Source: Deltaproteobacteria bacterium
GTDB lineage: Bacteria; Myxococcota; Kuafuiibacteriia; Kuafuiibacteriales; Kuafuiibacteriaceae
DNA length: 64,000 bases
Direction: 5' to 3'
Assembly (NCBI GenBank): GCA_020632995.1
Contig: JACKEN010000015.1
Coordinates: forward strand, 62,001 to 126,000
Shown: positions 48,856-56,518 of the stretch, in pieces
Layout: every line of letters begins with the position of its first letter
Position numbering within the stretch: the first letter of the stretch is position 1
The notes under the pieces: model-generated
What the model was told of the DNA's origin: nothing
The model's database searches: none
The model's input: only the letters and a program-made list of their open reading frames with translations
Made by a program: the position numbers and the translations under genes

Positions 48856-48884
48856 CCTCCGCGGGGTTCGACTCCCCGCGGAGG
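48856..48884 (+). terminator. Hairpin after the 69-residue ORF
   Basis: Perfect 11-bp inverted repeat CCTCCGCGGGG (48856-48866) and CCCCGCGGAGG (48874-48884) with a 7-base loop, six bases after the stop. It is followed by TGAGTTTCG, not a strong T-run, so it may be a weak terminator or a 3'-end stabiliser. Confidence 0.55.
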
Positions 48885-48973
48885 TGAGTTTCGAGGTGAT
48901 GGCCCCACGACGAAGCTCTGGGGTCTCGCGCCGTCCTCGGACGTCGCCACCTCGCTTTCTTGGAGGCAACAGA

Positions 48974-49522
48974 ATGGAGACGCTGGTCCTCTCACACGCT
49001 TACCTCCCGCTGGACCGGGTCCGGTGGGAGCGGGCGGTCGCCCTGTGGATCATGGACAAGGTGGAGATCCTCGAGGAGTACGAGGATCGCGAGATCCACT
49101 CCACCAGCCTGGTCATCAAGATGCCGGCGGTGGTGCGGTTCGTCCGCCGGGTCCGGACGCACCTCAAGGGCTTCAAGCTGTCCCGCGAGAACGTCTTCGC
49201 CCGTGACAAGGGGCGTTGCCAGTACTGCGGCGCGCGGCTCAGCCGGTCCCAGGCGACCTGGGACCACGTGAAGCCCCGCGCCCAGGGTGGCCTCACGGTC
49301 TGGGAGAACATCGTGCTGTCGTGCCTCGACTGCAACCAGCAGAAGGGTTGCCGGACGCCGGAGCAGGCGGGGATGCGGCTGTTGACCCGGGCGATCCAGC
49401 CCCGGGCGCTGCCGCCCACCTTCGCGGTGACCCTCCCCGGCCCCCGCGAGGTGCCGGAGTCATGGCGGCAGTACCTGTTCGACCTGACCTACTGGCACTC
49501 GGATCTCGAAGACAAGAACTGA
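48974..49522 (+). CDS. HNH endonuclease family protein
   Basis: This is a 182-residue protein with a C-terminal HNH domain. A first zinc knuckle CQYCGARLSRSQATWDHVKPRAQGG contains the catalytic D-H pair, followed by NIVLSCLDCNQQKG with the second Cys pair and Asn. The N-terminal half, VLSHAYLPLDRVRWERAVALWIMDKVEILEE, is shared with a widespread chromosomal HNH family not tied to mobile elements. DNA target unknown. The ATG at 48974 has GGAGG eight bases upstream. Confidence 0.85.
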   Translation: METLVLSHAYLPLDRVRWERAVALWIMDKVEILEEYEDREIHSTSLVIKMPAVVRFVRRVRTHLKGFKLSRENVFARDKGRCQYCGARLSRSQATWDHVKPRAQGGLTVWENIVLSCLDCNQQKGCRTPEQAGMRLLTRAIQPRALPPTFAVTLPGPREVPESWRQYLFDLTYWHSDLEDKN

Positions 49523-49576
49523 GCCCCGGGCAGGGGCTCGCATGCGCATCGTGAACGGCATCTGAAGGTTCCAAAC

Positions 49577-49610
49577 GGGGCGCAGGTCATCGCAAGTTGG
49601 CCTGCGCCCC
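49577..49610 (-). terminator. Bidirectional hairpin between HNH and oxidoreductase genes
   Basis: 10-bp perfect inverted repeat GGGGCGCAGG (49577-49586) and CCTGCGCCCC (49601-49610), loop 14 bases, between the two convergent genes. One copy of GCAR-N6-YTGC (49592-49605) uses part of the right arm. On the minus strand it is followed by GTTTGG, a weak T-run. Confidence 0.6.
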
Positions 49611-49617
49611 AGGAGGA

Positions 49618-50628
49618 TCAGCGCCTTCGCTCGAACTCCCGCACGTCCACCGTCCGCCCGGTGGCCAGGGCCAGCAGGGCCGCCTCGGCCAGGGCGAGGG
49701 CCTGGCGCCCGTCGTGCGGCCCCACCAACAGCGGCGTCTCGTCGTCCGACAGCGCGGCGAAGAAGTGCGACAGCTCCCGCACGTAGGCCTCCCGGTAGCG
49801 CTCCAGGAAGAAGTAGGGCGGCCGGTCCTCGGCCACCCCGTCCTCGCTCCAGCGCCGCACCGTGGTCTGGCGCCAGTTCCCCGCCTCGACCATCCCGTGG
49901 GCCCCGAGCACCTCGATCCGCTGATCGTAGCCGTACACCGCGCGCCGGCTGTTCGAGATGTGGGCGATCGCCCCCGACGCCGCCTTGAGCACCACCACCG
50001 CGGTGTCCACGTCGCCCAGCTGCGAGGCTTCTGGGCTCACCAGGGCCGACGCGGTGGCGCTGACCGCCACCGGCTCCTCACCGAGGAGCCAGCGGGCCAT
50101 GTCGAGGTCGTGGATCATCATGTCGCGGAACAGGCCGCCCGAGCGCGCAAGGTAGTCTGCGTCCGGGGGCCTCGGGTCGCGGCTGGTGATGCTCACCAGC
50201 TCCACTCGCCCGACCGCCCCCGCCGCGAGGTCCGCCTTCACCTTGGCGAAGGATGGGTCGAAGCGCCGGTTGAAGCCCACCATGAAGGGCACCTGGGTGC
50301 GCTCCACCACGTCCAGGGCCTCGTCTACCCGGCCCAGATCGAGGTCGATCGGCTTCTCGCAGAAGATCGCCTTCCCCGCCCGCGCCGCCCCCATGATCAG
50401 GGGCACGTGGCTGGGGGTCGAGGACGCGACCACCACCGCCCCCACCGAGGAGTCGCCGAGGGCGACCTCCTCGTCCACCGCCTCCGCCCCGAGCGCCTCG
50501 GCCACGTTCTTGGCCACCTCGGGGTCCTCGTCCACCACGTAGCGCAAGCGCGCCTGCGGATTGCTCGACACGTTCTCGGCGTGGATACGCCCGATGCGCC
50601 CCGCCCCGAACACCGCCACTTCGATCAT
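49618..50628 (-). CDS. Gfo/Idh/MocA family oxidoreductase (inositol 2-dehydrogenase-like)
   Basis: NAD(P)-dependent oxidoreductase of 336 residues. N-terminal fold VAVFGAGRIGRIHAENV, the conserved EKPIDLD (with the catalytic Lys of the EKP motif), and the C-terminal substrate region GGLFRDMMIHDLDMARWLLGEEP with the His-Asp pair. The sequence most resembles myo-inositol 2-dehydrogenases (IolG). No iol genes are adjacent, although an IMPase lies 1.6 kb upstream, so the substrate is open. GGAGGT six bases before the ATG at 50628 fixes the start. Confidence 0.87.
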   Translation of the reverse strand: MIEVAVFGAGRIGRIHAENVSSNPQARLRYVVDEDPEVAKNVAEALGAEAVDEEVALGDSSVGAVVVASSTPSHVPLIMGAARAGKAIFCEKPIDLDLGRVDEALDVVERTQVPFMVGFNRRFDPSFAKVKADLAAGAVGRVELVSITSRDPRPPDADYLARSGGLFRDMMIHDLDMARWLLGEEPVAVSATASALVSPEASQLGDVDTAVVVLKAASGAIAHISNSRRAVYGYDQRIEVLGAHGMVEAGNWRQTTVRRWSEDGVAEDRPPYFFLERYREAYVRELSHFFAALSDDETPLLVGPHDGRQALALAEAALLALATGRTVDVREFERRR

Positions 50629-50834
50629 CGCGGTACCTCCAGGCGGCCCTGGCTCGGCAGGGCCTGGTGCAGATGGTCCACCCGCATCACCTCGATGCCC
50701 AGCCCGCACATGTCGCCACCGCCCCCGGGTGGGGTCGATGTGGACGAGGTGGGCCCATGGCGCCGCTCATAACACGACCCGACCCGGCGCGCCCCGGTGG
50801 CGATCCCCGGCCACATGCAATAGCCTCCGCCGCG

Positions 50835-52871
50835 ATGCGAGCCGACAAGAACGCCCTCCTCACCGCGCCGCTCCTGGCGGCGGTGGTGGCCACCGCCTGC
50901 ACCAAGACCGAGGCGCCCCCCGCCGTCCCGAGCGAGCCCCCGAAGGCGGCCATCCAGGCCGTCCCCAGCCTCGACAAGCTCGAGCGCCAGGACTTCAACC
51001 GCCTGGCCGTCCTCGTCTACGCCCCGGTGTTCTGGCGCGCCGACGCGAACGGGAACAAGGCGGTGGACCCGGACGAGGTGGCGATCCTGCACGGGTTCGG
51101 CGACGGGAGCCGGGCGGCGTGGGTCAAGGACGGCGCCTTCACCCCCAAGTTCCTGTCCACCTACCAGGAGATGATGAAGGTGAAGGCCCAGGGCCCCACC
51201 CTCCCGGCCGAGCCCAAGGAGCGCGCCCGCCGGATGAAGGTGGTGGAGGAGCTCAACCAGGGCACCCCCACCCTGGTCGAGAACTCGTTCGTGGGTGGCT
51301 CGGCCCAGGACCGCGCCATCGTCGAGCACGTCCTGCAGGCCTCCTTGCTCATCGAGCAGATCTTCGCCCGCCAGACCGGGGCGGCCGGCCTCGACGCCAA
51401 GATCCCGGCTGACGACCCGGCCAGCCACTCCGTCTTCTACCGGAACCAGGGCCCGTGGTGCGTGGCCCCCAAGACCGAGGCCGACCCCGAGTGCAACGCC
51501 TCCCCCGACTTCCCCCCGCGGCTGAGCGGCCTGTACCCGGCCGACATCCAGGAGGACGGCTTCTGCGAGGCGCTGGCCAAGAGGAAGGACGCCGACCAGC
51601 TCATGCACCAGTTCTACGCGGTCGAAGGCTCGGGCGCCGATCTCAAGGCGGTGCCGTACAACTTGGCCTACAAGGACCTGATGGAGGGGGTGAGCAAGGA
51701 GCTCACCGCCGCCGCGGACGCGATCAAGAGCGAGGACGAGGCGCCCTTCAAGGCCTACCTCGAGGCGGCAGCGCAAGCGTTCTTGACGAACGACTGGCTC
51801 CCCGCGGACGAGGCGTGGTCCAAGATGAACGTCAACAACTCGAAGTGGTACCTGCGCATCGGGCCGGACGAGGTCTACTTCGAGCCCTGCTCGCGCAAGG
51901 CCGGCTTCCACACCGGCTTCGCCCTCATCAACCAGGACTCCCTCACCTGGCAGAAGAAGCTCGACCCGGTGAAGGCCGAGCTGGAGCAGACCCTCGCCGA
52001 GCTCGCGGGCAAGCCGTATCAGGCGCGGGACGTCGCCTTCCACCTCCCCGACTTCATCGACATCATCCTGAACGCGGGCGACGCGCGCTCCCCCCACGGC
52101 GCCACCATCGGCCAGAGCCTGCCGAACTGGGGTCCGGTGGCCAACGAGGGCCGCGGCCGCACCGTGGCCATGACCAACCTCTACACCGACGCCGACAGCA
52201 AGGCGGAGCTCACCAAGCAGGCAAAGTCCATCCTCTGCGCCGACACCATGGCCACCTTCGTGTCCGACCCAGGGCCCCAGGTGATGAGCACGGTGCTGCA
52301 CGAGGCCGCCCACAACCTGGGCCCGGCCCACGAGTACAAGGTGAAGGGCAAGACGGCTTCCCAGATCTTCGGCGGCCCGATGGCGAGCACCATGGAGGAG
52401 CTCAAGGCCCAGACCGCGGCCCTCTTCTTCACCGACTGGCTGGCCGACAAGGGCATCATCGAGAAGAGCCTGCGCGACCAGGCCCACATCCGCGATCTCG
52501 TCTGGGCGTTCGGCCACATCTCCCGCGGCATGTACGCGGCCGGCAACAAGCCCAAGCCCTACAGCCAGCTCGCCGCCATCCAGCTCGGCTACCTGAAGAA
52601 GGAGGGCGTGGTGACCTGGCGAGCCGACGAGAAGGCGGCCAACGGTGAGGACGTGGGCTGCCTCGCGGTGGACCTGCCGGCCTTCCCCGCCGCGGCCAAG
52701 AAGCTCATGACCACGGTGGCCGGCGTCAAGGCGCGCGGCGACGTGAAGGGGGCCGAGCAGCTCAAGGCGGAGTTCGTGGACGCCGAGGCGAGCCAGGCCC
52801 TGTTGAACGCCATCCAAGAGCGCTGGCTCCGCGCCCCGAAGGCCAGCTTCGTCTACTCAGTAGACCTCTAG
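50835..52871 (+). CDS. Lipoprotein zinc peptidase resembling family M49
   Basis: This is a 678-residue lipoprotein (MRADKNALLTAPLLAAVVATAC). Residue region around 60-75 has an EF-hand-like loop DANGNKAVDPDE. The catalytic part has LHEAAHNLGPAHEYKVKG (HExxH) and a downstream EELKAQTAALFFTDWL, which resembles the second Glu motif of M49 dipeptidyl-peptidase III-like enzymes. Classical DPP III has HExxGH with an extra residue; here the site reads HEAAH. Length and the helix-rich C-terminal half fit a zincin of this type. Substrate unknown. The ATG at 50835 is chosen for the lipobox. Confidence 0.78.
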   Translation: MRADKNALLTAPLLAAVVATACTKTEAPPAVPSEPPKAAIQAVPSLDKLERQDFNRLAVLVYAPVFWRADANGNKAVDPDEVAILHGFGDGSRAAWVKDGAFTPKFLSTYQEMMKVKAQGPTLPAEPKERARRMKVVEELNQGTPTLVENSFVGGSAQDRAIVEHVLQASLLIEQIFARQTGAAGLDAKIPADDPASHSVFYRNQGPWCVAPKTEADPECNASPDFPPRLSGLYPADIQEDGFCEALAKRKDADQLMHQFYAVEGSGADLKAVPYNLAYKDLMEGVSKELTAAADAIKSEDEAPFKAYLEAAAQAFLTNDWLPADEAWSKMNVNNSKWYLRIGPDEVYFEPCSRKAGFHTGFALINQDSLTWQKKLDPVKAELEQTLAELAGKPYQARDVAFHLPDFIDIILNAGDARSPHGATIGQSLPNWGPVANEGRGRTVAMTNLYTDADSKAELTKQAKSILCADTMATFVSDPGPQVMSTVLHEAAHNLGPAHEYKVKGKTASQIFGGPMASTMEELKAQTAALFFTDWLADKGIIEKSLRDQAHIRDLVWAFGHISRGMYAAGNKPKPYSQLAAIQLGYLKKEGVVTWRADEKAANGEDVGCLAVDLPAFPAAAKKLMTTVAGVKARGDVKGAEQLKAEFVDAEASQALLNAIQERWLRAPKASFVYSVDL

Positions 52872-53314
52872 CGCAAGAGCTCCTTCGCCAGGTGCGCCCC
52901 GAGGCGCGCCATCCCCTTCCGCAAGAGCGCTTGCCCGCCCGGGCTGTCCAAGAGGTCCCGGGCCTCGCCGCTCGCCACCCCCGCCCCCGCGTCCAGGGCC
53001 ACCGAGAGCGCCACCCACTCCCCCTCGTCCACCGACTTCATGGGGGCGGCCTTGAACTTCTTGTTCTTGGCCAGGCGCTTGGCGATGTGCTCCACCAGCG
53101 CGGCCTCGTCCATGCCCGCCTTCTCGGCCTCCGCCGCCCGCCAGGTGGCTTGCTGGATCTGATCGAGCAGGCTCAGGTCCCTCAGCGCCTGCTCCAGGCG
53201 CTGGTAGGCCTCGTTGGGATCGAGGTTCTTCAGCTTGGCGTAGGTGGGCGCCACGAGCTCCGGCAGGGCGGAGCGGGTCACCAGGGAGAGGAAGCGAGGG
53301 CTCGGGCGGCTCAC
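52868..53314 (-). CDS. Hypothetical protein of 148 residues
   Basis: Helical soluble protein with no recognised domain: FLSLVTRSALPELVAPTYAKLKNLDPNEAYQRLEQALRDLSLLDQIQQATWRAAEAEKAG and a Gly/Ala-rich middle. The GTG at 53314 follows TACCAT by six bases, so the transcript may be leaderless. The stop overlaps the convergent peptidase gene by 4 bases. It is followed, 20 bases upstream of its start, by the end of the anti-sigma-like gene on the same strand. Confidence 0.62.
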   Translation of the reverse strand: MSRPSPRFLSLVTRSALPELVAPTYAKLKNLDPNEAYQRLEQALRDLSLLDQIQQATWRAAEAEKAGMDEAALVEHIAKRLAKNKKFKAAPMKSVDEGEWVALSVALDAGAGVASGEARDLLDSPGGQALLRKGMARLGAHLAKELLR

Positions 53315-53334
53315 GCGGGCATGGTACGCCGAGG

Positions 53335-53640
53335 TTAGAACCGGATGTCCACCGGCTCGTCCTCGCCCCCGGGGGCCTGGGCCAGGCGCATCCGCACCGG
53401 CGTGCCCACTTCGACCACGGGGCGAGCCCCGACCGCGCCCCGCGCGGGCGGCGGGGCGTCCCGCACCACCACGTCGGTGAGGCCGGGACCATCCGCAGAC
53501 TCCGGGGTGAACACCAACAGGGCGGTGCCCACCACCGTCAGCGCCGCCGCCGCCCAGCTCAGGCGCATCGACCAGCGCACCCGGCGGGCGACCTGCCGCG
53601 CCATGGCCTCGGTCCAGGCCGGGTCTCGCGGCGCGCTCAA
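53335..53640 (-). CDS. Small single-pass membrane protein, putative anti-sigma factor
   Basis: This is a 101-residue protein. One hydrophobic helix (SMRLSWAAAALTVVGTALLVF, about residues 24-44) separates a basic cytosolic N-terminus from an acidic, Val/Pro-rich periplasmic tail. It lacks the HxxxCxxC zinc motif of ZAS anti-sigma factors. The TTG start at 53640 is chosen because GGAGGA lies six bases upstream and it overlaps the sigma-factor stop by 4 bases (TTGA). Position after an ECF sigma gene is the reason for the anti-sigma call; the function is inferred. Confidence 0.6.
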   Translation of the reverse strand: MSAPRDPAWTEAMARQVARRVRWSMRLSWAAAALTVVGTALLVFTPESADGPGLTDVVVRDAPPPARGAVGARPVVEVGTPVRMRLAQAPGGEDEPVDIRF

Positions 53641-54263
53641 AGTGCGTCCTCCATCCACGGGGCCAGGGCCACCCGGAGCTGAGCCCGGGCCCGCTGGAGA
53701 TCCTTGCGGATCGCCACGTCGGTCTTGCCGAACACCTCACCGAGCTCCGCCGCCGACAGGTGGGCGAAGTAGCGCAGCGACACCAGCTCCCGCGGGTAGT
53801 CGTCCAGTTGCGCCACCGCGGCGGACACCCGACGCGCGTCCTCGGCGCTCGCCAGGTGCTGATCCGGGGCGTCCTCCGGGGGCCCGGCCGCGTCCCAGCC
53901 CTCCTCGAGGAGGGCCTCGCGCCGGACCTTGCGCTTGTGGTCGATCGCCACCCGGAGGGCGATGCGCACCAGCCAGGGGAACGCGCGGTGCTCGTCCATC
54001 AGCTGGTCCGCGCGGTCGATGGCGCGGAGCAAGGTCTCTTGCACCACGTCCTCGGCCAGCCCGGGGTCGCGGTGGGTCGCCTCGACCGCCGCCCACAGCC
54101 GCGGCCCATGCCGGGCGAGGAGCTCGCGGCAGGCCCGCTCGTCGCCCCGCTTGGCCTGACCGAGGAGCGCGCCGTCGCTCATGGCCTCCCAGCGCGCGGC
54201 GCGGCGCCCCAACAGGCGCGACGCCCAGCCCTGGAACCCGGGGGCGGCGACCGCGGCGGCCAT
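53637..54263 (-). CDS. ECF-type RNA polymerase sigma factor
   Basis: This is a 208-residue sigma-70 family protein of the ECF class. Region 2 is DPGLAEDVVQETLLRAIDRADQLMDEHRAFPWLVRIALRVAIDHKRK and region 4 is LVSLRYFAHLSAAELGEVFGKTDVAIRKDLQRARAQLRVAL with its helix-turn-helix. There is no sigma-1.1 or region 3. The ATG at 54263 is two bases after the upstream gene stop; an ATG at 54182 (MSDGALLGQAKRGDERA) matches the usual ECF start better, so the extra 27 residues are doubtful. It is cotranscribed with surface-protein genes and the small membrane protein. Confidence 0.88.
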   Translation of the reverse strand: MAAAVAAPGFQGWASRLLGRRAARWEAMSDGALLGQAKRGDERACRELLARHGPRLWAAVEATHRDPGLAEDVVQETLLRAIDRADQLMDEHRAFPWLVRIALRVAIDHKRKVRREALLEEGWDAAGPPEDAPDQHLASAEDARRVSAAVAQLDDYPRELVSLRYFAHLSAAELGEVFGKTDVAIRKDLQRARAQLRVALAPWMEDAL

Positions 54264-54265
54264 GC

Positions 54266-55252
54266 TCAGAACCTGAACCCGAGGTGGGCGCTCGCCATCA
54301 CCCGCCGGCCGTCCCAGCGGTTGTTCACCGGCTCGAGGTCGGCCTCGTCGTCGCGGCCGGTGCCGCGGATGAGGCTGTAGCGGAACAGCTCCACCGGGTA
54401 CCAGCCCGCGTCGATGCCGCCGAAGAAGCGCTTGATGTGGATGTTGAAGCCGCCACCGAGCCGGAAGTACCCCGCCCCACCCCGCTCGTCCCCGTCCCGG
54501 AAGTTCACGTCGTAGCCGAAGTGGGCGCCGCCCAGGGTGGCGTAGAGGTCGAACATCGTCTTCGGGAGCAGGTGCGCGGTGAGGGAGAGCTCCTCCATGT
54601 GCACCGCGCCGCCGGTGGCGGTCTTGGGGCTGATGTCGCGGTCGATCGCCCAGTTGTTGGCGTCGAAGAAGTTCCAGTTCCCCGCCGCGCCGCTGCCCAT
54701 GGGCGCGTTGCCGAAGGTCCCCAGGTGGCCGACCAGACGCACCCCGAAGGTGTCCGAGGCCATCGCCTCGCCGCCCAGGCCGACGAAGCCGCCCGCGTCG
54801 TAGCTCCCCGCGCTCAGCCAGACCAGCAGGTCACCTTGCGCCACGTGGGAGGGCCGGTTCCACCAGCTCTTCTTGGGCTGGGTCACCACCTGCGGCGCAG
54901 GCGGGCTTGCGGGCACCGGCGCCACGCCCATCGGCGCGGCGGGCGCCGCGGGAGCCGCGGGCGCGGCCGGAGCAGCCGGGGCCGCGGGGGCGGCCGGCGC
55001 AGGGGGCACCTTGCCGTGGCGCACCTCCTCCCGCTCCAGCTCGTCGAACATGTCGTCGGCGTGGGCGCGGACCGCGTCCTCGTCGCTCACCGGAGCGGCC
55101 ATGGTGGGCGCAGGGGCGGGGGCGGCGGGGGCGAAGAAGTCGTCGGCGCCGTCCTCCATCACCTCGACCTCCACCGGCGGCTCGGCCCGCGCGGCCACGG
55201 GGGCGGCCAGGAGGGCGGCCAGGGTCAGGGCGTGCATGGCACGAAGCTGCAT
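54266..55252 (-). CDS. Outer-membrane beta-barrel protein with AAP-repeat linker
   Basis: This is a 328-residue exported protein. A signal peptide ends at AARAEPP; then come acidic residues and a run of about seven Ala-Ala-Pro repeats (about residues 85-108) of the kind that span the periplasm. A C-terminal domain of about 190 residues is rich in aromatic beta-strands (GRDISPKTATGGAVHMEELSLTAH, YFRLGGGFNIHIKRFFGGIDAGWYP) and ends AHLGFRF with a terminal Phe, the outer-membrane barrel signature. The ATG at 55252 overlaps the upstream stop by one base. Function unknown; TolA/OmpA-like anchoring is possible. Confidence 0.78.
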   Translation of the reverse strand: MQLRAMHALTLAALLAAPVAARAEPPVEVEVMEDGADDFFAPAAPAPAPTMAAPVSDEDAVRAHADDMFDELEREEVRHGKVPPAPAAPAAPAAPAAPAAPAAPAAPMGVAPVPASPPAPQVVTQPKKSWWNRPSHVAQGDLLVWLSAGSYDAGGFVGLGGEAMASDTFGVRLVGHLGTFGNAPMGSGAAGNWNFFDANNWAIDRDISPKTATGGAVHMEELSLTAHLLPKTMFDLYATLGGAHFGYDVNFRDGDERGGAGYFRLGGGFNIHIKRFFGGIDAGWYPVELFRYSLIRGTGRDDEADLEPVNNRWDGRRVMASAHLGFRF

Positions 55253-56214
55253 CACTTACCTCGGGAGACGGAGGCGGAGGCCGCCACCGGGGAGAGGCCC
55301 TGGCGCAGGGAGGCCAGGACCTGGTCCAAGAACTGCTTCTGTTGCTCGGGGGTGGCGTCGGGCTGGGCGAGCCGGGCCTCCACCCCGAAGAACCAGGGGC
55401 CGCGCTGCCACAGCATCACGTAGCGCCCCTTCTTGCGGAAGAACCAGTGGGCGCCCTGCCCCAGGTCGCTCTTCACCGAGAGCTCGACCCCGGCGCGGTC
55501 CTCGACCGACTCCACCTGGCCCCACAGGGCGGTGGCGGTGTCGTCGTCCACCAGGCGCACCCCGGTGAGGAGCACGGAGCCGGTGTCGCCGCGGTAGCCG
55601 CGCTGAAAGGCACCTTGCACCTTGTCGGAGACGAAGGAGAGGCGGGTCACGCCGCCCACCACCACCTGGGGCGGCCGCTCCACGAAGCGCTTCACGGTGA
55701 GCCCGAGGCCCGGGTGCCAGCCCCGGAGGTCGCGGACGTCGAGGGTGTCGGGGGGCGCGAAGCGGTCGAACGCGAGCACCGAGCGCATCAGGGCCACCGC
55801 CCCGTCGCCGGGCACGGTGGGGGCCTGCACCAGCACCGTCCCGGAGGCCAGCTTGCGCCGCTCCCCCGGGCCCATCCCCTGCCCGTGCACGTGCACGCCC
55901 TCCATCGCGACCTCCGCTGGCAAGTGGGCCTGCGGATCCACCTTGAGGCCGCCCCGCACCAGGTTCACCGAGCCCAACACCAGGGCGTCGGGGCCGATGT
56001 GGACCTCGGAGTCCACCGCGAACACGTGCCCGCGCACGACCCCGTCCAGCTCCAGGCTCCCGCCCAGCACCAGCAGGTCGCCCACCGCGCGGTCCACCGG
56101 AATGTCGACCCGCTCGTCCACCACCCGGAGGTAGGGGGGCTCGGCTCGAGCGACGCCGGCCGAGACCACCAGGGTGACGAAGACGCCGAGGGGCATGGCG
56201 TACTTCCGCCTCAT
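55252..56214 (-). CDS. Exported protein with bactofilin-like beta-helical N-terminal domain
   Basis: This is a 320-residue exported protein (signal peptide up to ARA near residue 24). Residues about 35-120 have repeated short strands with Gly turns (VGDLLVLGGSLELDGVVRGHVFAVDSEVHIGPDALVLGSVNLVRGGLKVD), as in bactofilin/polymer-forming beta-helices. The remaining 200 residues are unrecognised and end in a Gln/Ala-rich helix. Bactofilins polymerise at the membrane; an exported version is atypical, so structural role only is inferred. It heads the ECF-sigma operon. ATG 56214 with AGGGGG upstream is preferred to GTG 56217. Confidence 0.65.
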   Translation of the reverse strand: MRRKYAMPLGVFVTLVVSAGVARAEPPYLRVVDERVDIPVDRAVGDLLVLGGSLELDGVVRGHVFAVDSEVHIGPDALVLGSVNLVRGGLKVDPQAHLPAEVAMEGVHVHGQGMGPGERRKLASGTVLVQAPTVPGDGAVALMRSVLAFDRFAPPDTLDVRDLRGWHPGLGLTVKRFVERPPQVVVGGVTRLSFVSDKVQGAFQRGYRGDTGSVLLTGVRLVDDDTATALWGQVESVEDRAGVELSVKSDLGQGAHWFFRKKGRYVMLWQRGPWFFGVEARLAQPDATPEQQKQFLDQVLASLRQGLSPVAASASVSRGK

Positions 56215-56325
56215 CACCCCCTAGACGGCCAGAGGCTGAGGGGCGTGACAACCTGCGGACGGGCAGTGCGTGCGCTCACGCCACTGAACGGACGGCCAGA
56301 GAAGGCGTTACCCGAAGGCCGTGAC

Positions 56326-56485
56326 CTGCAGCCTGAGCAGCACCTGGAGCCCGAGCCCTGAAGCCTGTCTCTGATGCCTGAAGCCGACTGCACAGCCGCC
56401 GGCGAGAGGAGGAGCACCCCGTAGAGCGCAGGCTTCAGAGACAGGTCTCGGGCAACAGGCACGAGGCTCCAGGCCGCAGACTTCA
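56326..56485. repeat. Intergenic structured repeat, copy B
   Basis: This lies in the 304-base gap between pntB and the operon at 55.3-56.2 kb. GCCTGTCTCTGA (56363-56374) and CAGGCTTCAGAGACAGGT (56429-56446) form the same inverted pair as copies A and C, with additional GCAGCCTGAGCAG and CAGGCACGAGGCTCCAGG units on both sides. Apart from this repeat nothing is recognised in the gap. Confidence 0.82.
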
Positions 56486-56518
56486 GGCACCTGATGAGAG
56501 CAGGCTGGCTGCCCCGTC

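Noticed and set aside
48974..49522. HNH gene as part of a mobile element or intron
   Set aside because: No integrase, terminase, intron structure or insertion-sequence ends are present, and this HNH type is widespread on chromosomes.
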